From Bacillota bacterium (GTDB taxonomy: Bacteria; Bacillota; Clostridia; Lachnospirales; Lachnospiraceae), in NCBI GenBank assembly GCA_023460575.1, contig JAEWPQ010000269.1, positions 1 to 18,396 of the forward strand: a stretch of 18,396 bases of DNA. The letters run 5' to 3'. Positions 1 through 7,842 of this stretch are shown here, piece by piece. Each line of letters begins with the position of its first letter. Within the stretch, counting starts at the first letter, position 1. The notes under the pieces are model-generated. The model worked only from the letters and a program-made list of their open reading frames with translations. It made no database searches and had not been told where the DNA came from. Position numbers and translations under genes: made by a program.

Positions 1-20
1 CAGTTTAAGGAGGTGTAACC

Positions 21-203
21 ATGTCTATCTGTCCAAAGAATAAATCTTCTAAAGCTAGAAGAGACAAACGTAGAGCAAACTGGAAGATGAGCGCTCCGAA
101 CTTAGTGAAATGCAGCAAGTGCGGTGAACTTATGATGCCACACAGAGTATGCAAAGCTTGCGGTTCTTATAACAAGAAAGAAATCATTTCTGTTGCTGAA
201 TAA
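21..203 (+). CDS. rpmF: 50S ribosomal protein L32
   Basis: This is a structural protein of the large ribosomal subunit. The 60-residue product starts MSICPKNKSSKARRDKRR, a basic N-terminal tail typical of L32. It then carries two CxxC pairs (C31/C34 and C44/C47), the zinc-binding form of the protein. The length is normal for the family. A strong ribosome binding site (AAGGAGGTG, 7-15) lies at the right distance from the ATG. In Firmicutes rpmF usually follows a DUF177/YceD gene and precedes plsX. Here the next gene downstream is a sugar esterase, and plsX appears only at the far end of the window. A strong terminator follows at 221-281, so rpmF closes its own transcription unit. Confidence 0.97.
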   Translation: MSICPKNKSSKARRDKRRANWKMSAPNLVKCSKCGELMMPHRVCKACGSYNKKEIISVAE

Positions 204-220
204 TTTCAGTATGGAAATAG

Positions 221-281
221 CTCAAAACATAAAAAGACAAGGATTCTGATTATTCAGGACCTTGTCTTTTCTTGTTTTGAG
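221..281 (+). terminator. Long nested hairpin terminator after rpmF
   Basis: The core stem pairs 232-242 (AAAAGACAAGG) with 260-270 (CCTTGTCTTTT). It extends inward through CTGA/TCAG (246-249 with 254-257) around a 4-nt loop, with one bulged A at 243 and one G-U pair. An outer arm pairs 221-229 (CTCAAAACA) with 273-281 (TGTTTTGAG). The descending side is rich in T and the ascending side rich in A, so it could terminate transcription from either direction. It separates rpmF from the sugar genes. Confidence 0.85.
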
Positions 282-334
282 AGCAGGAACACCGACTTAC
301 AGCTAATATTGATAATAAGGACGCAAGTATTTTG

Positions 335-363
335 TTTTTAATCATTGTGTTCTATGCTATACT
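335..363 (+). promoter_or_regulatory. Probable extended -10 promoter for the esterase-GH43 operon
   Basis: TGCTATACT at 355-363 is an extended -10 element (TG at 355-356, TATACT at 358-363). The -35 region is poor: TTTTTA at 335-340 gives 17-bp spacing, and TTGTTT at 332-337 is too far away. A weak -35 with a good extended -10 suits an activator-dependent promoter, possibly controlled by the nearby AraC-type protein. That link is inferred. Confidence 0.5.
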
Positions 364-397
364 GAATAAAATATTTAATCAGTTATGGGGGTACAAT

Positions 398-1909
398 ATG
401 ACAGGAATTAAATTGCCGGAAATTTTTCAAAATGGAATGATTTTTCAGCGGAATAAGAAGATTAAAATATGGGGAGAAGCTGAAGGGACTGTTAAGCTGG
501 GGGTCAGTTTTTGCGGCGACTGCGTTTCTGCTGATGTAAAGGAAGGAAAGTTTTATTGTGAAATTCCGGCCAGAGAAGCAGCCTGCGGACAAAAATTAGA
601 GATTTTTGCGGATGAAAAGAAGGTGCCGGTCATTGTTATTGAAGACATTTGCATTGGTGATATATACATAGCAGCCGGTCAGTCAAACATGGAGTATTTT
701 TTGAGATATGACGCTCATTGGAACGAAATAAAGGAATGGGAACAAAACGATATGATTCGGATGTTCAACTGCAGAAGGCTTGCTTATCCGGGTCAAAACA
801 GAGAACTTCCTGATTGCGGAAGCTGGTTTAAGGAACACGACTATCAGTGGGAGAGCTTTTCTGCTCCGGGATATACGTTTGCCAGAACCATTCAGCCGGT
901 GATTGGTGTTCCGGTAGGTATTATAGGCTGTAACTGGGGCGGAACTCCGGCCTGTGCATGGATGGGGGCTTCTTACCTTAATGAGGAACCTCTTTCTGTC
1001 TTTCAAAAAGAATATGAGGAAGCTCTTAAATCTGCTGATGAAGAAGAGATTAGACAGCGCAGTCTAAAGGCCTGGGAGTATGAGGATTCCTATCTTCACC
1101 AGATTGAGTGGAGAGCGATGATGTATGGTATGAACGTGCAGGATCAGGAGAGATGGATGCAAGAGACTGCTGATGCACCGGTTCTGCCCATGGGTCCTTA
1201 TCATCAGTACCGGCCCTCCGGATTATATGAAACGATGCTGAAAGAACTAGCCCCTTTTTCTGTGAAGGGAGTTTTATGGTATCAGGGGGAATCAGATGCA
1301 GGGCATGGGGAAATTTATGATAAAACTTTTTCTTCTCTAATCCGCTGCTGGAGAGATTTATGGCAGGATGAACTGCCGTTTCTCTTTGTTCAGCTGGCGC
1401 CTTTTGGTAAATGGCTTGGCATCGGGGGAGAGGATTATCCGGTGGTGAGAGAAAGCCAGGAACGGGCAGCGAAAAACGTACCGGGGACAGGCATGATTTC
1501 CATTATGGATCTGGGAATGTATGAGGACATCCATCCGAAAAAAAAGAAGGAAGTGGGGGAACGTCTGGCTCTTTTAGCAAGGGGATTGATCTATGGAGAA
1601 GATATCTTATGTGAATCTCCGGGATTTATTGGCGGAGAACGGGAAGGAAACCGGATTCGTCTGCATTTTTCCCATACAGGAGAAAAGCTGCATATAAAGG
1701 GGGACTTTATTAAGAGCCTGCGCGCAGAGCAGGGCGGTATTTCAAGGATCGTAAAGGAATTCAGACTGGATCAGGATTTACTGCTGTTTTTTGAAACGCT
1801 GACAGAGGAACCGGTTGAAATCAAATTTGCAAAAGAGGGATACTGTCAAGTTAATTTATTTAATGAAGCTGATCTCCCTGTAAAGCCATTTGCTGCAGTG
1901 ATCATTTAG
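398..1909 (+). CDS. SASA-family carbohydrate O-acetylesterase, probably acting on acetylated xylo-oligosaccharides
   Basis: This is a serine esterase of the sialate O-acetylesterase-like (SASA) group of SGNH hydrolases, 503 residues. The nucleophile block GQSNM has Ser at 96, the conserved WYQGE block lies at 294-298, and the catalytic DIH block has Asp377 and His379. An N-terminal beta-rich domain (about 1-85) and a C-terminal beta domain flank the hydrolase, as is usual in the family. No signal peptide is present, so the enzyme is cytoplasmic. The ATG at 398 follows GGGGG (387-391). A TTG at 332 in the same frame would add a hydrophobic leader but has no ribosome binding site. The stop codon TAG lies inside the ribosome binding site of the GH43 gene, so the two are translationally close. 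The xylosidase neighbour favours acetyl removal from xylo-oligosaccharides over sialic acid, but specificity is inferred from context. Confidence 0.85.
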   Translation: MTGIKLPEIFQNGMIFQRNKKIKIWGEAEGTVKLGVSFCGDCVSADVKEGKFYCEIPAREAACGQKLEIFADEKKVPVIVIEDICIGDIYIAAGQSNMEYFLRYDAHWNEIKEWEQNDMIRMFNCRRLAYPGQNRELPDCGSWFKEHDYQWESFSAPGYTFARTIQPVIGVPVGIIGCNWGGTPACAWMGASYLNEEPLSVFQKEYEEALKSADEEEIRQRSLKAWEYEDSYLHQIEWRAMMYGMNVQDQERWMQETADAPVLPMGPYHQYRPSGLYETMLKELAPFSVKGVLWYQGESDAGHGEIYDKTFSSLIRCWRDLWQDELPFLFVQLAPFGKWLGIGGEDYPVVRESQERAAKNVPGTGMISIMDLGMYEDIHPKKKKEVGERLALLARGLIYGEDILCESPGFIGGEREGNRIRLHFSHTGEKLHIKGDFIKSLRAEQGGISRIVKEFRLDQDLLLFFETLTEEPVEIKFAKEGYCQVNLFNEADLPVKPFAAVII

Positions 1910-1917
1910 GAGGTGCC

Positions 1918-3441
1918 ATGATAAAAATAACCAATCCAATACAAAAAGGCTTTTATCCTGATCCATCCATATGCAGGGCTGGAGACGATTACTACATGGT
2001 TCATTCCACCTTTGCATACGCACCTGGTATCCCTGTATTTCGAAGCTGTGATCTGAAGAACTGGATTTTAATCGGACATGTTCTGGAGCGGAAAGAACAG
2101 CTTCGCCTTGCCGGAGCCAATATTTCCAAAGGTATTTATGCGCCGACAATCAGGTACCACAAAGGAATGTTTTATGTAATTGCCACCAATGTGTCCGGGG
2201 GCGGAAACTTCTATGTTACAGCCGCAGACCCAAAAGGACCATGGTCAGACCCTGTTTTTCTTAAGGACGCACCGGGAATTGATCCCAGTCTGTATTTTGA
2301 AGAAGATGTCTGCTATTATATCGGACAGCGTACAAAAGAAGATCCGGCTTATTACGGAGATTGTGAGATATGGATTCAGGAGCTTGACTTAAAGGAAAAG
2401 AGGATTGTGAAGAATCCGGTTGTTTTATTTGACGGAAGCATGAAACGGACGATATGGGCAGAGGGACCTCATCTGTACCGGATCGGTCAGATGTATTATC
2501 TCCTTCTTGCAGAGGGAGGTACTGAGTTTAATCACAGCGTGACAGTTGCACGAAGCAATAGCCTTTACGGTCCATACGAATCATGCCCCAATAATCCCAT
2601 TCTGACGCACCGCCATCTGGGGCACACTTACCCTGTGCAGAGTATCGGACATGGAGATCTGATTGAAACGCCGGCTGGAGAATGGTTTATGGTGATGCTT
2701 GGCACAAGACCTTTAAACGGCTGTGCTGAGCTGGGACGGGAAACATTTCTTGCAGATGTGATATGGGAAGATGGCTGGCCCGTGGTAAGTCCGGGTATGG
2801 GAAGAGTTCCGGGCTGCCTGGAACTATCCGCTTCTGATAATGAGCAGAAGGTTTTGCTGCCTTCCACTGATATTGAGTGGACAGAACCCCTTGATATGCG
2901 CTGTATTGGTTTAAGGGACAATCCGGCCCGGCTGCCTGTAAAAATGGAGGATGGCAGGCTTCATCTTCCTTTTCTTCCTGAAACTATGGAAGATTTGTCG
3001 GTTCCGGCCTACATTGGAATCAGGGTTTTATCCAGGACGTTTCACATACAGGTTACTATGGAGACAGAACCGAACGGAACTGAGGAGGCAGGACTTCTCT
3101 ATTTTTATAATGAAACGAATTATGTAAAAGTGGTTATTCGTGAAAGAGAAAGACGCCTGGAAGCGGTTACTGTAATCAGAAAAGGAAATGAACAGGAGGA
3201 ATGGAGCAGAACGGAGATTGCCGGCAGTATTCATCAGATCCGGCTGCGTGGACAAGACCAGATGCTTATTGTAGAGATTGATAAACAGATTACGGGACAG
3301 CCTTTGGATATAAAAGATCTCTGTTCACAAAAAGCCGGAGGATTCACCGGCTGTACTGTGGGTGTTTATGCATCTGCCGTACGCAAAGCTTCCGGCCGTT
3401 CGGCTGTTTTTGGACCGCTTCATGCAGAGTTTGCAGATTAA
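1918..3441 (+). CDS. GH43 beta-xylosidase (possibly with alpha-arabinofuranosidase activity)
   Basis: This is a glycoside hydrolase family 43 enzyme of 507 residues that removes xylose (or arabinose) from the non-reducing end of short xylan fragments. The inverting catalytic set is visible: Asp15 in FYPDPS (general base), Asp122 in GIDPSL (pKa modulator) and Glu182 in WAEGPH (general acid). Residues about 1-310 form the five-bladed propeller. Residues about 320-505 resemble the C-terminal beta-sandwich of GH43 xylosidases. There is no signal peptide, so it should act on imported oligosaccharides. The ATG follows AGGAGGTG (1908-1915), which contains the stop codon of the esterase gene. The gene's own stop overlaps by 4 bp the stop of the AraC-type gene on the other strand. 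GH43 members vary between xylosidase and arabinofuranosidase activity, so the exact substrate is uncertain. Confidence 0.9.
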   Translation: MIKITNPIQKGFYPDPSICRAGDDYYMVHSTFAYAPGIPVFRSCDLKNWILIGHVLERKEQLRLAGANISKGIYAPTIRYHKGMFYVIATNVSGGGNFYVTAADPKGPWSDPVFLKDAPGIDPSLYFEEDVCYYIGQRTKEDPAYYGDCEIWIQELDLKEKRIVKNPVVLFDGSMKRTIWAEGPHLYRIGQMYYLLLAEGGTEFNHSVTVARSNSLYGPYESCPNNPILTHRHLGHTYPVQSIGHGDLIETPAGEWFMVMLGTRPLNGCAELGRETFLADVIWEDGWPVVSPGMGRVPGCLELSASDNEQKVLLPSTDIEWTEPLDMRCIGLRDNPARLPVKMEDGRLHLPFLPETMEDLSVPAYIGIRVLSRTFHIQVTMETEPNGTEEAGLLYFYNETNYVKVVIRERERRLEAVTVIRKGNEQEEWSRTEIAGSIHQIRLRGQDQMLIVEIDKQITGQPLDIKDLCSQKAGGFTGCTVGVYASAVRKASGRSAVFGPLHAEFAD

Positions 3442-4298
3442 TTCTGTATATACATCTGACGGAATTCTGTGGGAGTGCAGGATTTAATGATTTTAAACAT
3501 ACGTATAAAAGCGGAGGGGCTGGAAAAGCCGGAACGCAGTGCTACCTCGGTAACAGACAGCTGGGGGTTGATTAACAGTGTTTCGGCAACGGCAATCCGC
3601 TTTTTATTCACATATTTATAAAAAGAAATATTAGCAAACTGTTTAAACAGGCGGGAAAAATGGTATTTACTGAAGCCAAGGAGAGCGGCCACTTCCTCCA
3701 GAGTCAATTCTTCCGTACAGTGGCTGCTGATGTAATTACATATATAAATAAATTTTTCCGCATATTTCTTTTGCTGGATATTGCCGATATCCAGAGAACT
3801 GACCTGCTGGGTATGGTTGCGTCCGATGAGAGCGAACATCTCCAAGAGCCTGGAATAAATCTTTGTTTCCGTAAGGGGCATGTCTTTTCTGTATTCTTCC
3901 ATGATTTCCAGTGTATAGTGATAAAGCTGATCATGTATAGATGGGTAAAGCTCCGGTGTGACGAGAAATGTGGGATTAAGCAGCGTAAGTATGGATTCCA
4001 GTTCTTTAATCTCGTGAAACATGGGAAGCTCAGCCTGAAAGATAATCCGGCGTCCTGATTTCGGCGCTTTTAAAGCGTGAATAACGCCAGGACAGATCAA
4101 AATAATATCACCTGGTTTTAAGTCAATGCTATGCGTGCTCAAAACAATGGTGTATTTGCCGGTAAGAGGCATGATGATTTCAAGGGGAGTATGCCAATGG
4201 GAAGGATAGTCTTCTGCCTGGGTATTGTCGTACAGACGGATGTTTGTATATTCTTTATAATTTACAGTCTCATGAGTTCCTTTCAGATTTTCAATCAA
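3438..4298 (-). CDS. AraC-family transcriptional regulator (cupin sensor plus double HTH)
   Basis: This is a probable activator of the flanking xylo-oligosaccharide genes. The N-terminal part has a cupin-like sugar-sensing fold (SHWHTPLEI and LKPGDIILICPGVIHAL patches). The last 100 residues are an AraC DNA-binding domain with two helix-turn-helix units (LTLEEVAALLGFSKYHFSRLF, then SVTEVALRSGFSSPSAF). I chose the TTG at 4298 because a strong site, GGAGGA (4310-4305), lies 6 nt upstream, giving 286 residues. An in-frame ATG at 4313 (291 residues) begins just before that site and has AAGGA only 2 nt away. A TTG at 4328 has no visible ribosome binding site. The gene is divergent from the transporter operon and convergent with the GH43 gene, which places it between the two units it most likely controls. 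Confidence 0.88.
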   Translation of the reverse strand: MIENLKGTHETVNYKEYTNIRLYDNTQAEDYPSHWHTPLEIIMPLTGKYTIVLSTHSIDLKPGDIILICPGVIHALKAPKSGRRIIFQAELPMFHEIKELESILTLLNPTFLVTPELYPSIHDQLYHYTLEIMEEYRKDMPLTETKIYSRLLEMFALIGRNHTQQVSSLDIGNIQQKKYAEKFIYICNYISSHCTEELTLEEVAALLGFSKYHFSRLFKQFANISFYKYVNKKRIAVAETLLINPQLSVTEVALRSGFSSPSAFIRMFKIIKSCTPTEFRQMYIQN

Positions 4299-4355
4299 AG
4301 TAAGTCCTCCCATATTCCTTAGTGACAATGAATAATTGCTTTTAGTATTAGAAAA

Positions 4356-4384
4356 ATTATAGAATATACTTTCGTAAATATCAA
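4356..4384 (-). promoter_or_regulatory. Near-consensus sigma-A promoter for the AraC-type gene
   Basis: On the minus strand, TTGATA (4384-4379) is followed by a 17-bp spacer and a perfect TATAAT (4361-4356). The match suggests steady expression of the regulator. It lies about 60 bp upstream of the chosen start. Confidence 0.75.
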
Positions 4385-4624
4385 TATAAAATATAAAAAT
4401 TGGAGTATTTTATTTTTTTAATAGTTAAATGATACAAAAATAAGGAGTACAAAAAGTGTATTATGTATATTACGTTCAAATGCAAAGTATGAATAAAATA
4501 ATATAATAGCAATAATTAGTAATAGAGAGGCAATAATTATAAAGAAAACCGGACAGAATTCTGTTAGAGTTATAGCATATCATTAACGCTACAAAAAATG
4601 CGAAGATTGTTAAGGAGGAAAGGT
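4385..4624 (+). promoter_or_regulatory. AT-rich control region upstream of the sugar-transport operon
   Basis: This gene-free, very AT-rich stretch completes the divergent interval. A perfect TATAAT lies at 4502-4507 but has no good -35 element at the usual distance, as expected for an AraC-activated promoter. TACAAAAA occurs at 4433-4440 and 4448-4455 (15-bp offset), and again starting at 4590. A perfect 12-bp palindrome, ACAGAATTCTGT, lies at 4553-4564, between the likely promoter and the gene, where a repressor or RNA hairpin could act. No RNA gene, riboswitch fold or small coding region could be supported here. The binding-protein gene's ribosome binding site AAGGAGG is at 4612-4618. Confidence 0.45.
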
Positions 4625-5986
4625 ATGGTAAAGAGATTTGTTTCGGGGTTTTTGGCAGCTGCACTTGTATTGGGGTCACTTTCCGGTTGCGGGGTATCGA
4701 CAGATACCAGTGGAGGTTCTGGATCATCTGGCGCAGCCGCAGATACCACTTCCGGTTCTGTTACTGCAACAGGTAAGGAAGAGCAGATAACATGGATGTT
4801 CTGGGATGACTTAAATGCAACAGAAGATTTAATCAGCAAAGGCTATAAGCAGGTTATAGACCGTTTTAATGAACAGTATAAGGGGAAATATTACTGTAAT
4901 GTTGTGACTACAAATCTGGAGGAATATCCGACAAAATTGAATGCGTTGGTTACTTCAGGCAATACACCTGATGTATTTATCTGCAATCCCGGACCTAATT
5001 TAACCCAGTATGTGGAGTCAGGTGCAGCGGCAGATTTAACCGATATTCTGAAGAATGAGGAATCACAGTGGTATGGTAATTTTACAGAGGGTATCTTTGA
5101 ACGTATTACATATGACGGAAAGATAATGGCAATTCCTACAAACTTTGCAGCTGCCTGCGTATTTTACAATACGGATATATTTAAAAAGGCAGGAGTTGAG
5201 GTGCCGAAAACCTACGATGAACTGCTTGCAGCATGTAAAAAGATTAAAGAAGCCGGTTATACTCCAATATCCTGTTCTGCAGGTACTGCATGGTGTTTGT
5301 CCATGATAGCCGGTTATCTCTGTGATCGTGAAGGCGGCCCGGATAATCTGGTTGGGGTAAATGCAGGTACACTTGACTGGACCAGTCCGACTTTCCTTGA
5401 TGCAGCAACGAAATTAAAAGAACTTTCCCAGTATTTTCAGGATACAGCAGCCGGAGATTCCAACGATCAGGCAACTGCAAACTTCTATAATGGAGACGCA
5501 GCCATGCTGGTACAGGGATCATGGGCGATTGCTCAGATCAACGGAAATAATCCGGAGTTTGAAGACAAATGCGGCGTATTCCAGTTCCCGGCAATTGATG
5601 GTGGATCAGATCCAAACCGTATGATCGTAAAAACAGATAACCTTGTTATGAGTTCAACTACAAAACACAAAGAAGCAGCCCTTGCACTTATGAAGATGTT
5701 TACCGATGACACTGCTCAGAAATATACGGCAGAAGTTGCCGGTAAGATTCCGGTTACCAAGGTTGCCATTGATTATGATAAGGCTCCAAAGCAGTTTGCT
5801 TATATTAATGACATCTTAAAGAACGTAACGGGTACATTGGGATTCTACAACGAATCACTGGCAAGCGTGGAAGCAGGAGATACATTTGATGCTGCCATGG
5901 TGGATGTATTCCTTGGAAACGCTACTCCGGAACAGGCACTTCAGAAGGTACAGGATTTCTATGATAAGAATGTCCGGAAAAAATAA
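4625..5986 (+). CDS. ABC transporter sugar-binding lipoprotein (family 1), probable xylo-oligosaccharide binder
   Basis: This is an extracellular solute-binding protein of 453 residues that captures oligosaccharides at the outer membrane face of the cell and passes them to the adjacent permeases. The N-terminus is a lipoprotein signal: basic start, hydrophobic stretch, lipobox LSGC with Cys22 as the lipidation site. A Ser/Gly/Thr/Ala-rich linker (about 23-50) follows. The mature part has the family 1 look (ITWMFWDDL, TPDVFICNPGP, GDAAMLVQGSWAI, PAIDGG). The ATG at 4625 has AAGGAGG at 4612-4618 with 6-nt spacing. An earlier in-frame ATG at 4598 has no such site and would weaken the signal peptide. 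The gene leads the operon with two CUT1 permeases and a GH3 enzyme. The xylosidase and esterase context suggests xylo-oligosaccharides, possibly acetylated, but the ligand is not readable from sequence. Confidence 0.92.
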   Translation: MVKRFVSGFLAAALVLGSLSGCGVSTDTSGGSGSSGAAADTTSGSVTATGKEEQITWMFWDDLNATEDLISKGYKQVIDRFNEQYKGKYYCNVVTTNLEEYPTKLNALVTSGNTPDVFICNPGPNLTQYVESGAAADLTDILKNEESQWYGNFTEGIFERITYDGKIMAIPTNFAAACVFYNTDIFKKAGVEVPKTYDELLAACKKIKEAGYTPISCSAGTAWCLSMIAGYLCDREGGPDNLVGVNAGTLDWTSPTFLDAATKLKELSQYFQDTAAGDSNDQATANFYNGDAAMLVQGSWAIAQINGNNPEFEDKCGVFQFPAIDGGSDPNRMIVKTDNLVMSSTTKHKEAALALMKMFTDDTAQKYTAEVAGKIPVTKVAIDYDKAPKQFAYINDILKNVTGTLGFYNESLASVEAGDTFDAAMVDVFLGNATPEQALQKVQDFYDKNVRKK

Positions 5987-5997
5987 TTGACAGGATG

Positions 5998-6038
5998 ATG
6001 AGGGTATGCGAAGCATAAACGCCTTTGCATACCCTCAT
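5998..6038 (+). other. Stem-loop between binding-protein and permease genes
   Basis: ATGAGGGTATGC (5998-6009) and GCATACCCTCAT (6027-6038) are perfect reverse complements of 12 bp. The stem continues inward by a G-U and AAG/CTT pairing, leaving a short loop. No T-run follows, so it is not a plain intrinsic terminator. Hairpins at this point in sugar ABC operons commonly protect the upstream binding-protein message from 3' exonucleases and cause partial drop-off, giving more binding protein than permease. That role is inferred here. Confidence 0.8.
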
Positions 6039-6059
6039 TATAGAAAGAGAGGCAGCCAT

Positions 6060-6947
6060 ATGAACAGGCTATTGGAGGATAAGAAAGCGGCTTTGGTTTT
6101 TATTGCGCCGGCATTCCTTTTATTCACTCTGATTTTATTTGTTCCGATTATCCAGGTTATCTACTATTCCCTGTGTAATTATACGGGACTGACGAAACCG
6201 GACTTTGTCGGATTAAAAAATTACATAGATTTATTCACCAGTGACGAGACCATGAAGATCGCTTTAAAAAACTCCATATTTTTTATGCTTTTCTCTGGTG
6301 TTACCCAGCAGATCATCGGTTTATTTCTGGCGGTTTTACTGACAAATATTAAGGCAGGCAGGAACTTATTTAAAAATATCTATTACCTGCCCTGCGTACT
6401 TTCATCAGCTGCACTTGGTCTTTTATGGGCGTTTCTTTTCAATCCTAAAATAGGTATTAATAATCTTTTAAGCATATTTGGTATCCAGGGACCTAACTGG
6501 CTGTTTGACACCAAAGGATTCATCCCTCTCCCCATGTGGGTGATCGGATTTGTCGCTTTGTGGCAGTACGCGGGTCAGAATATGATGCTTTATATGGCTC
6601 AGATCAGCGGGATATCAAGAGACATCTATGAGGCCTCTTATATTGACGGAGCGTCCAAAGGACAGTCATTCCGTTTTATAACGCTTCCATTAATTAAGCC
6701 TATGCTGGTAACAACTCTTTCTTTGAACTGCATCGGTTCTCTTAAGTTTTTTGATCTGATTTACAATATGACCCAGGGAGGACCAAACCATCGGACTGAT
6801 GTGCTTGCTACCCATTTATATACACAGGGATTCAAATATTATAAATATGGTTATGCCAGTGCGATTTCCATGGTACTGCTCATTTTATGCCTTTTAGCCA
6901 CATTCCTCATCAGTAAATGCATAAAAGTAGAAACCTACGAGTCTTAG
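6060..6947 (+). CDS. CUT1 sugar ABC transporter permease (MalF-like)
   Basis: This is an integral membrane subunit of 295 residues with about six hydrophobic helices, starting with the helix FIAPAFLLFTLILFVPIIQV. The EAA coupling loop that contacts the ATPase is visible as EASYIDGASKGQSFRFITLP. Typical family phrases NMTQGGP and FKYYKYGYASA follow near the C-terminus. The ATG at 6060 follows AGAGAGG (6046-6052). A longer reading from 6006 would begin inside the stem-loop and is unlikely. The gene follows the binding-protein gene and is 13 nt from the second permease, with which it should form the heterodimeric pore. No ATP-binding subunit is encoded in this operon. Confidence 0.93.
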   Translation: MNRLLEDKKAALVFIAPAFLLFTLILFVPIIQVIYYSLCNYTGLTKPDFVGLKNYIDLFTSDETMKIALKNSIFFMLFSGVTQQIIGLFLAVLLTNIKAGRNLFKNIYYLPCVLSSAALGLLWAFLFNPKIGINNLLSIFGIQGPNWLFDTKGFIPLPMWVIGFVALWQYAGQNMMLYMAQISGISRDIYEASYIDGASKGQSFRFITLPLIKPMLVTTLSLNCIGSLKFFDLIYNMTQGGPNHRTDVLATHLYTQGFKYYKYGYASAISMVLLILCLLATFLISKCIKVETYES

Positions 6948-6960
6948 GGGGAGGAAAACA

Positions 6961-7815
6961 ATGAGAATAGAAGATAACCAGAAAAAAAAGAAAAAAATTA
7001 CTGCAGCCAATGTGCTTTTATATGCATTACTGCTTGCGCTGGCTCTTGTGTATTTGCTTCCGCTGGTCTGGATGCTCAGTGTTTCTTTAAAGTCTAACAG
7101 GGAAGTGCTGACTTCGCCATTTACACCACCAAGTGTTCTTCAGCTGGGTAACTACATCTTTGCATGGACCAACGGTCAGTTAGGTACTGCGACCTTAAAT
7201 TCCGTTATTGTATGTTCCAGTGCATTGGTAATTAGTCTGCTGATCGGATCCATGGCGGCATTTGCCATTGCCAGAATGAGGCTGGGTTTTCTTAAATATA
7301 TGATGCAGTATTTCCTGATTGGAATGATGATACCGGTACATTGTGTTCTGATACCGCTTTTTGTCCGCTTTTCCAACTGGCATTTAACGAATCAGCTGAT
7401 TGGACTGATCATTCCATATATTACGTTTTCACTTCCAATGACGATCTTTTTAATGACAGGATTCTTTAAAAGCATGCCCAATGAGATATTTGAAGCAGCA
7501 TGTATTGATGGATGCTCCATCTATGGATGTTTTATCAGAATTGGACTGCCGCTCTCCAGAGTGGGGATGTTTGTTGCAGGTATTATGACGTTTGTCGGCA
7601 ACTGGAATGAGCTGCTGCTGGCTATGGTATTTATATCTGACATTGCGAAAAAAACGCTTCCCGTTACTCTGACTTACTTTGTAGGTCCCTATTCCACAAA
7701 CTATGTTCAGATGTTTGCGGCAATTATTATAGCGATTGCACCGACTATTGTTGTTTACAGTATATTCAGCAACCAGATTGTAGACGGACTTACGACGGGA
7801 GCAGTAAAGGGATAA
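6961..7815 (+). CDS. CUT1 sugar ABC transporter permease (MalG-like)
   Basis: This is the second integral membrane subunit, 284 residues. A lysine-rich cytoplasmic start (QKKKKKIT) is followed by the helix LLLALALVYLLPLVWML and several others. The EAA coupling loop is EAACIDGCSIYGCFIRIGLP, with the usual Gly and Leu-Pro positions kept. The C-terminus ends in QIVDGLTTGAVKG, the standard tail of MalG-type permeases. A strong site, GGGGAGG (6949-6955), precedes the ATG. It pairs with the preceding permease and needs an ATPase encoded elsewhere. The next gene, a GH3 enzyme, begins 27 nt downstream. Confidence 0.94.
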   Translation: MRIEDNQKKKKKITAANVLLYALLLALALVYLLPLVWMLSVSLKSNREVLTSPFTPPSVLQLGNYIFAWTNGQLGTATLNSVIVCSSALVISLLIGSMAAFAIARMRLGFLKYMMQYFLIGMMIPVHCVLIPLFVRFSNWHLTNQLIGLIIPYITFSLPMTIFLMTGFFKSMPNEIFEAACIDGCSIYGCFIRIGLPLSRVGMFVAGIMTFVGNWNELLLAMVFISDIAKKTLPVTLTYFVGPYSTNYVQMFAAIIIAIAPTIVVYSIFSNQIVDGLTTGAVKG

Positions 7816-7842
7816 GACATAAATTTTCAGGAGGAAAGATAA

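Noticed and set aside
332..397. In-frame upstream extension of the esterase gene from a TTG, giving a hydrophobic leader resembling a signal peptide
   Set aside because: No ribosome binding site precedes the TTG, the extended -10 promoter lies inside the extension, and the ATG at 398 has a GGGGG site and begins at the family's usual N-terminus.
4329..4624. Possible riboswitch or small RNA in the long divergent gap
   Set aside because: The sequence is almost uniformly AT-rich with no long paired structure except the 12-bp palindrome. The near-consensus minus-strand promoter and scattered -10 elements explain it adequately.
6006..6059. Longer start for the first permease
   Set aside because: It begins within the left arm of the stem-loop, has no ribosome binding site at a useful distance, and adds residues unlike any permease N-terminus. 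The ATG at 6060 is well placed.
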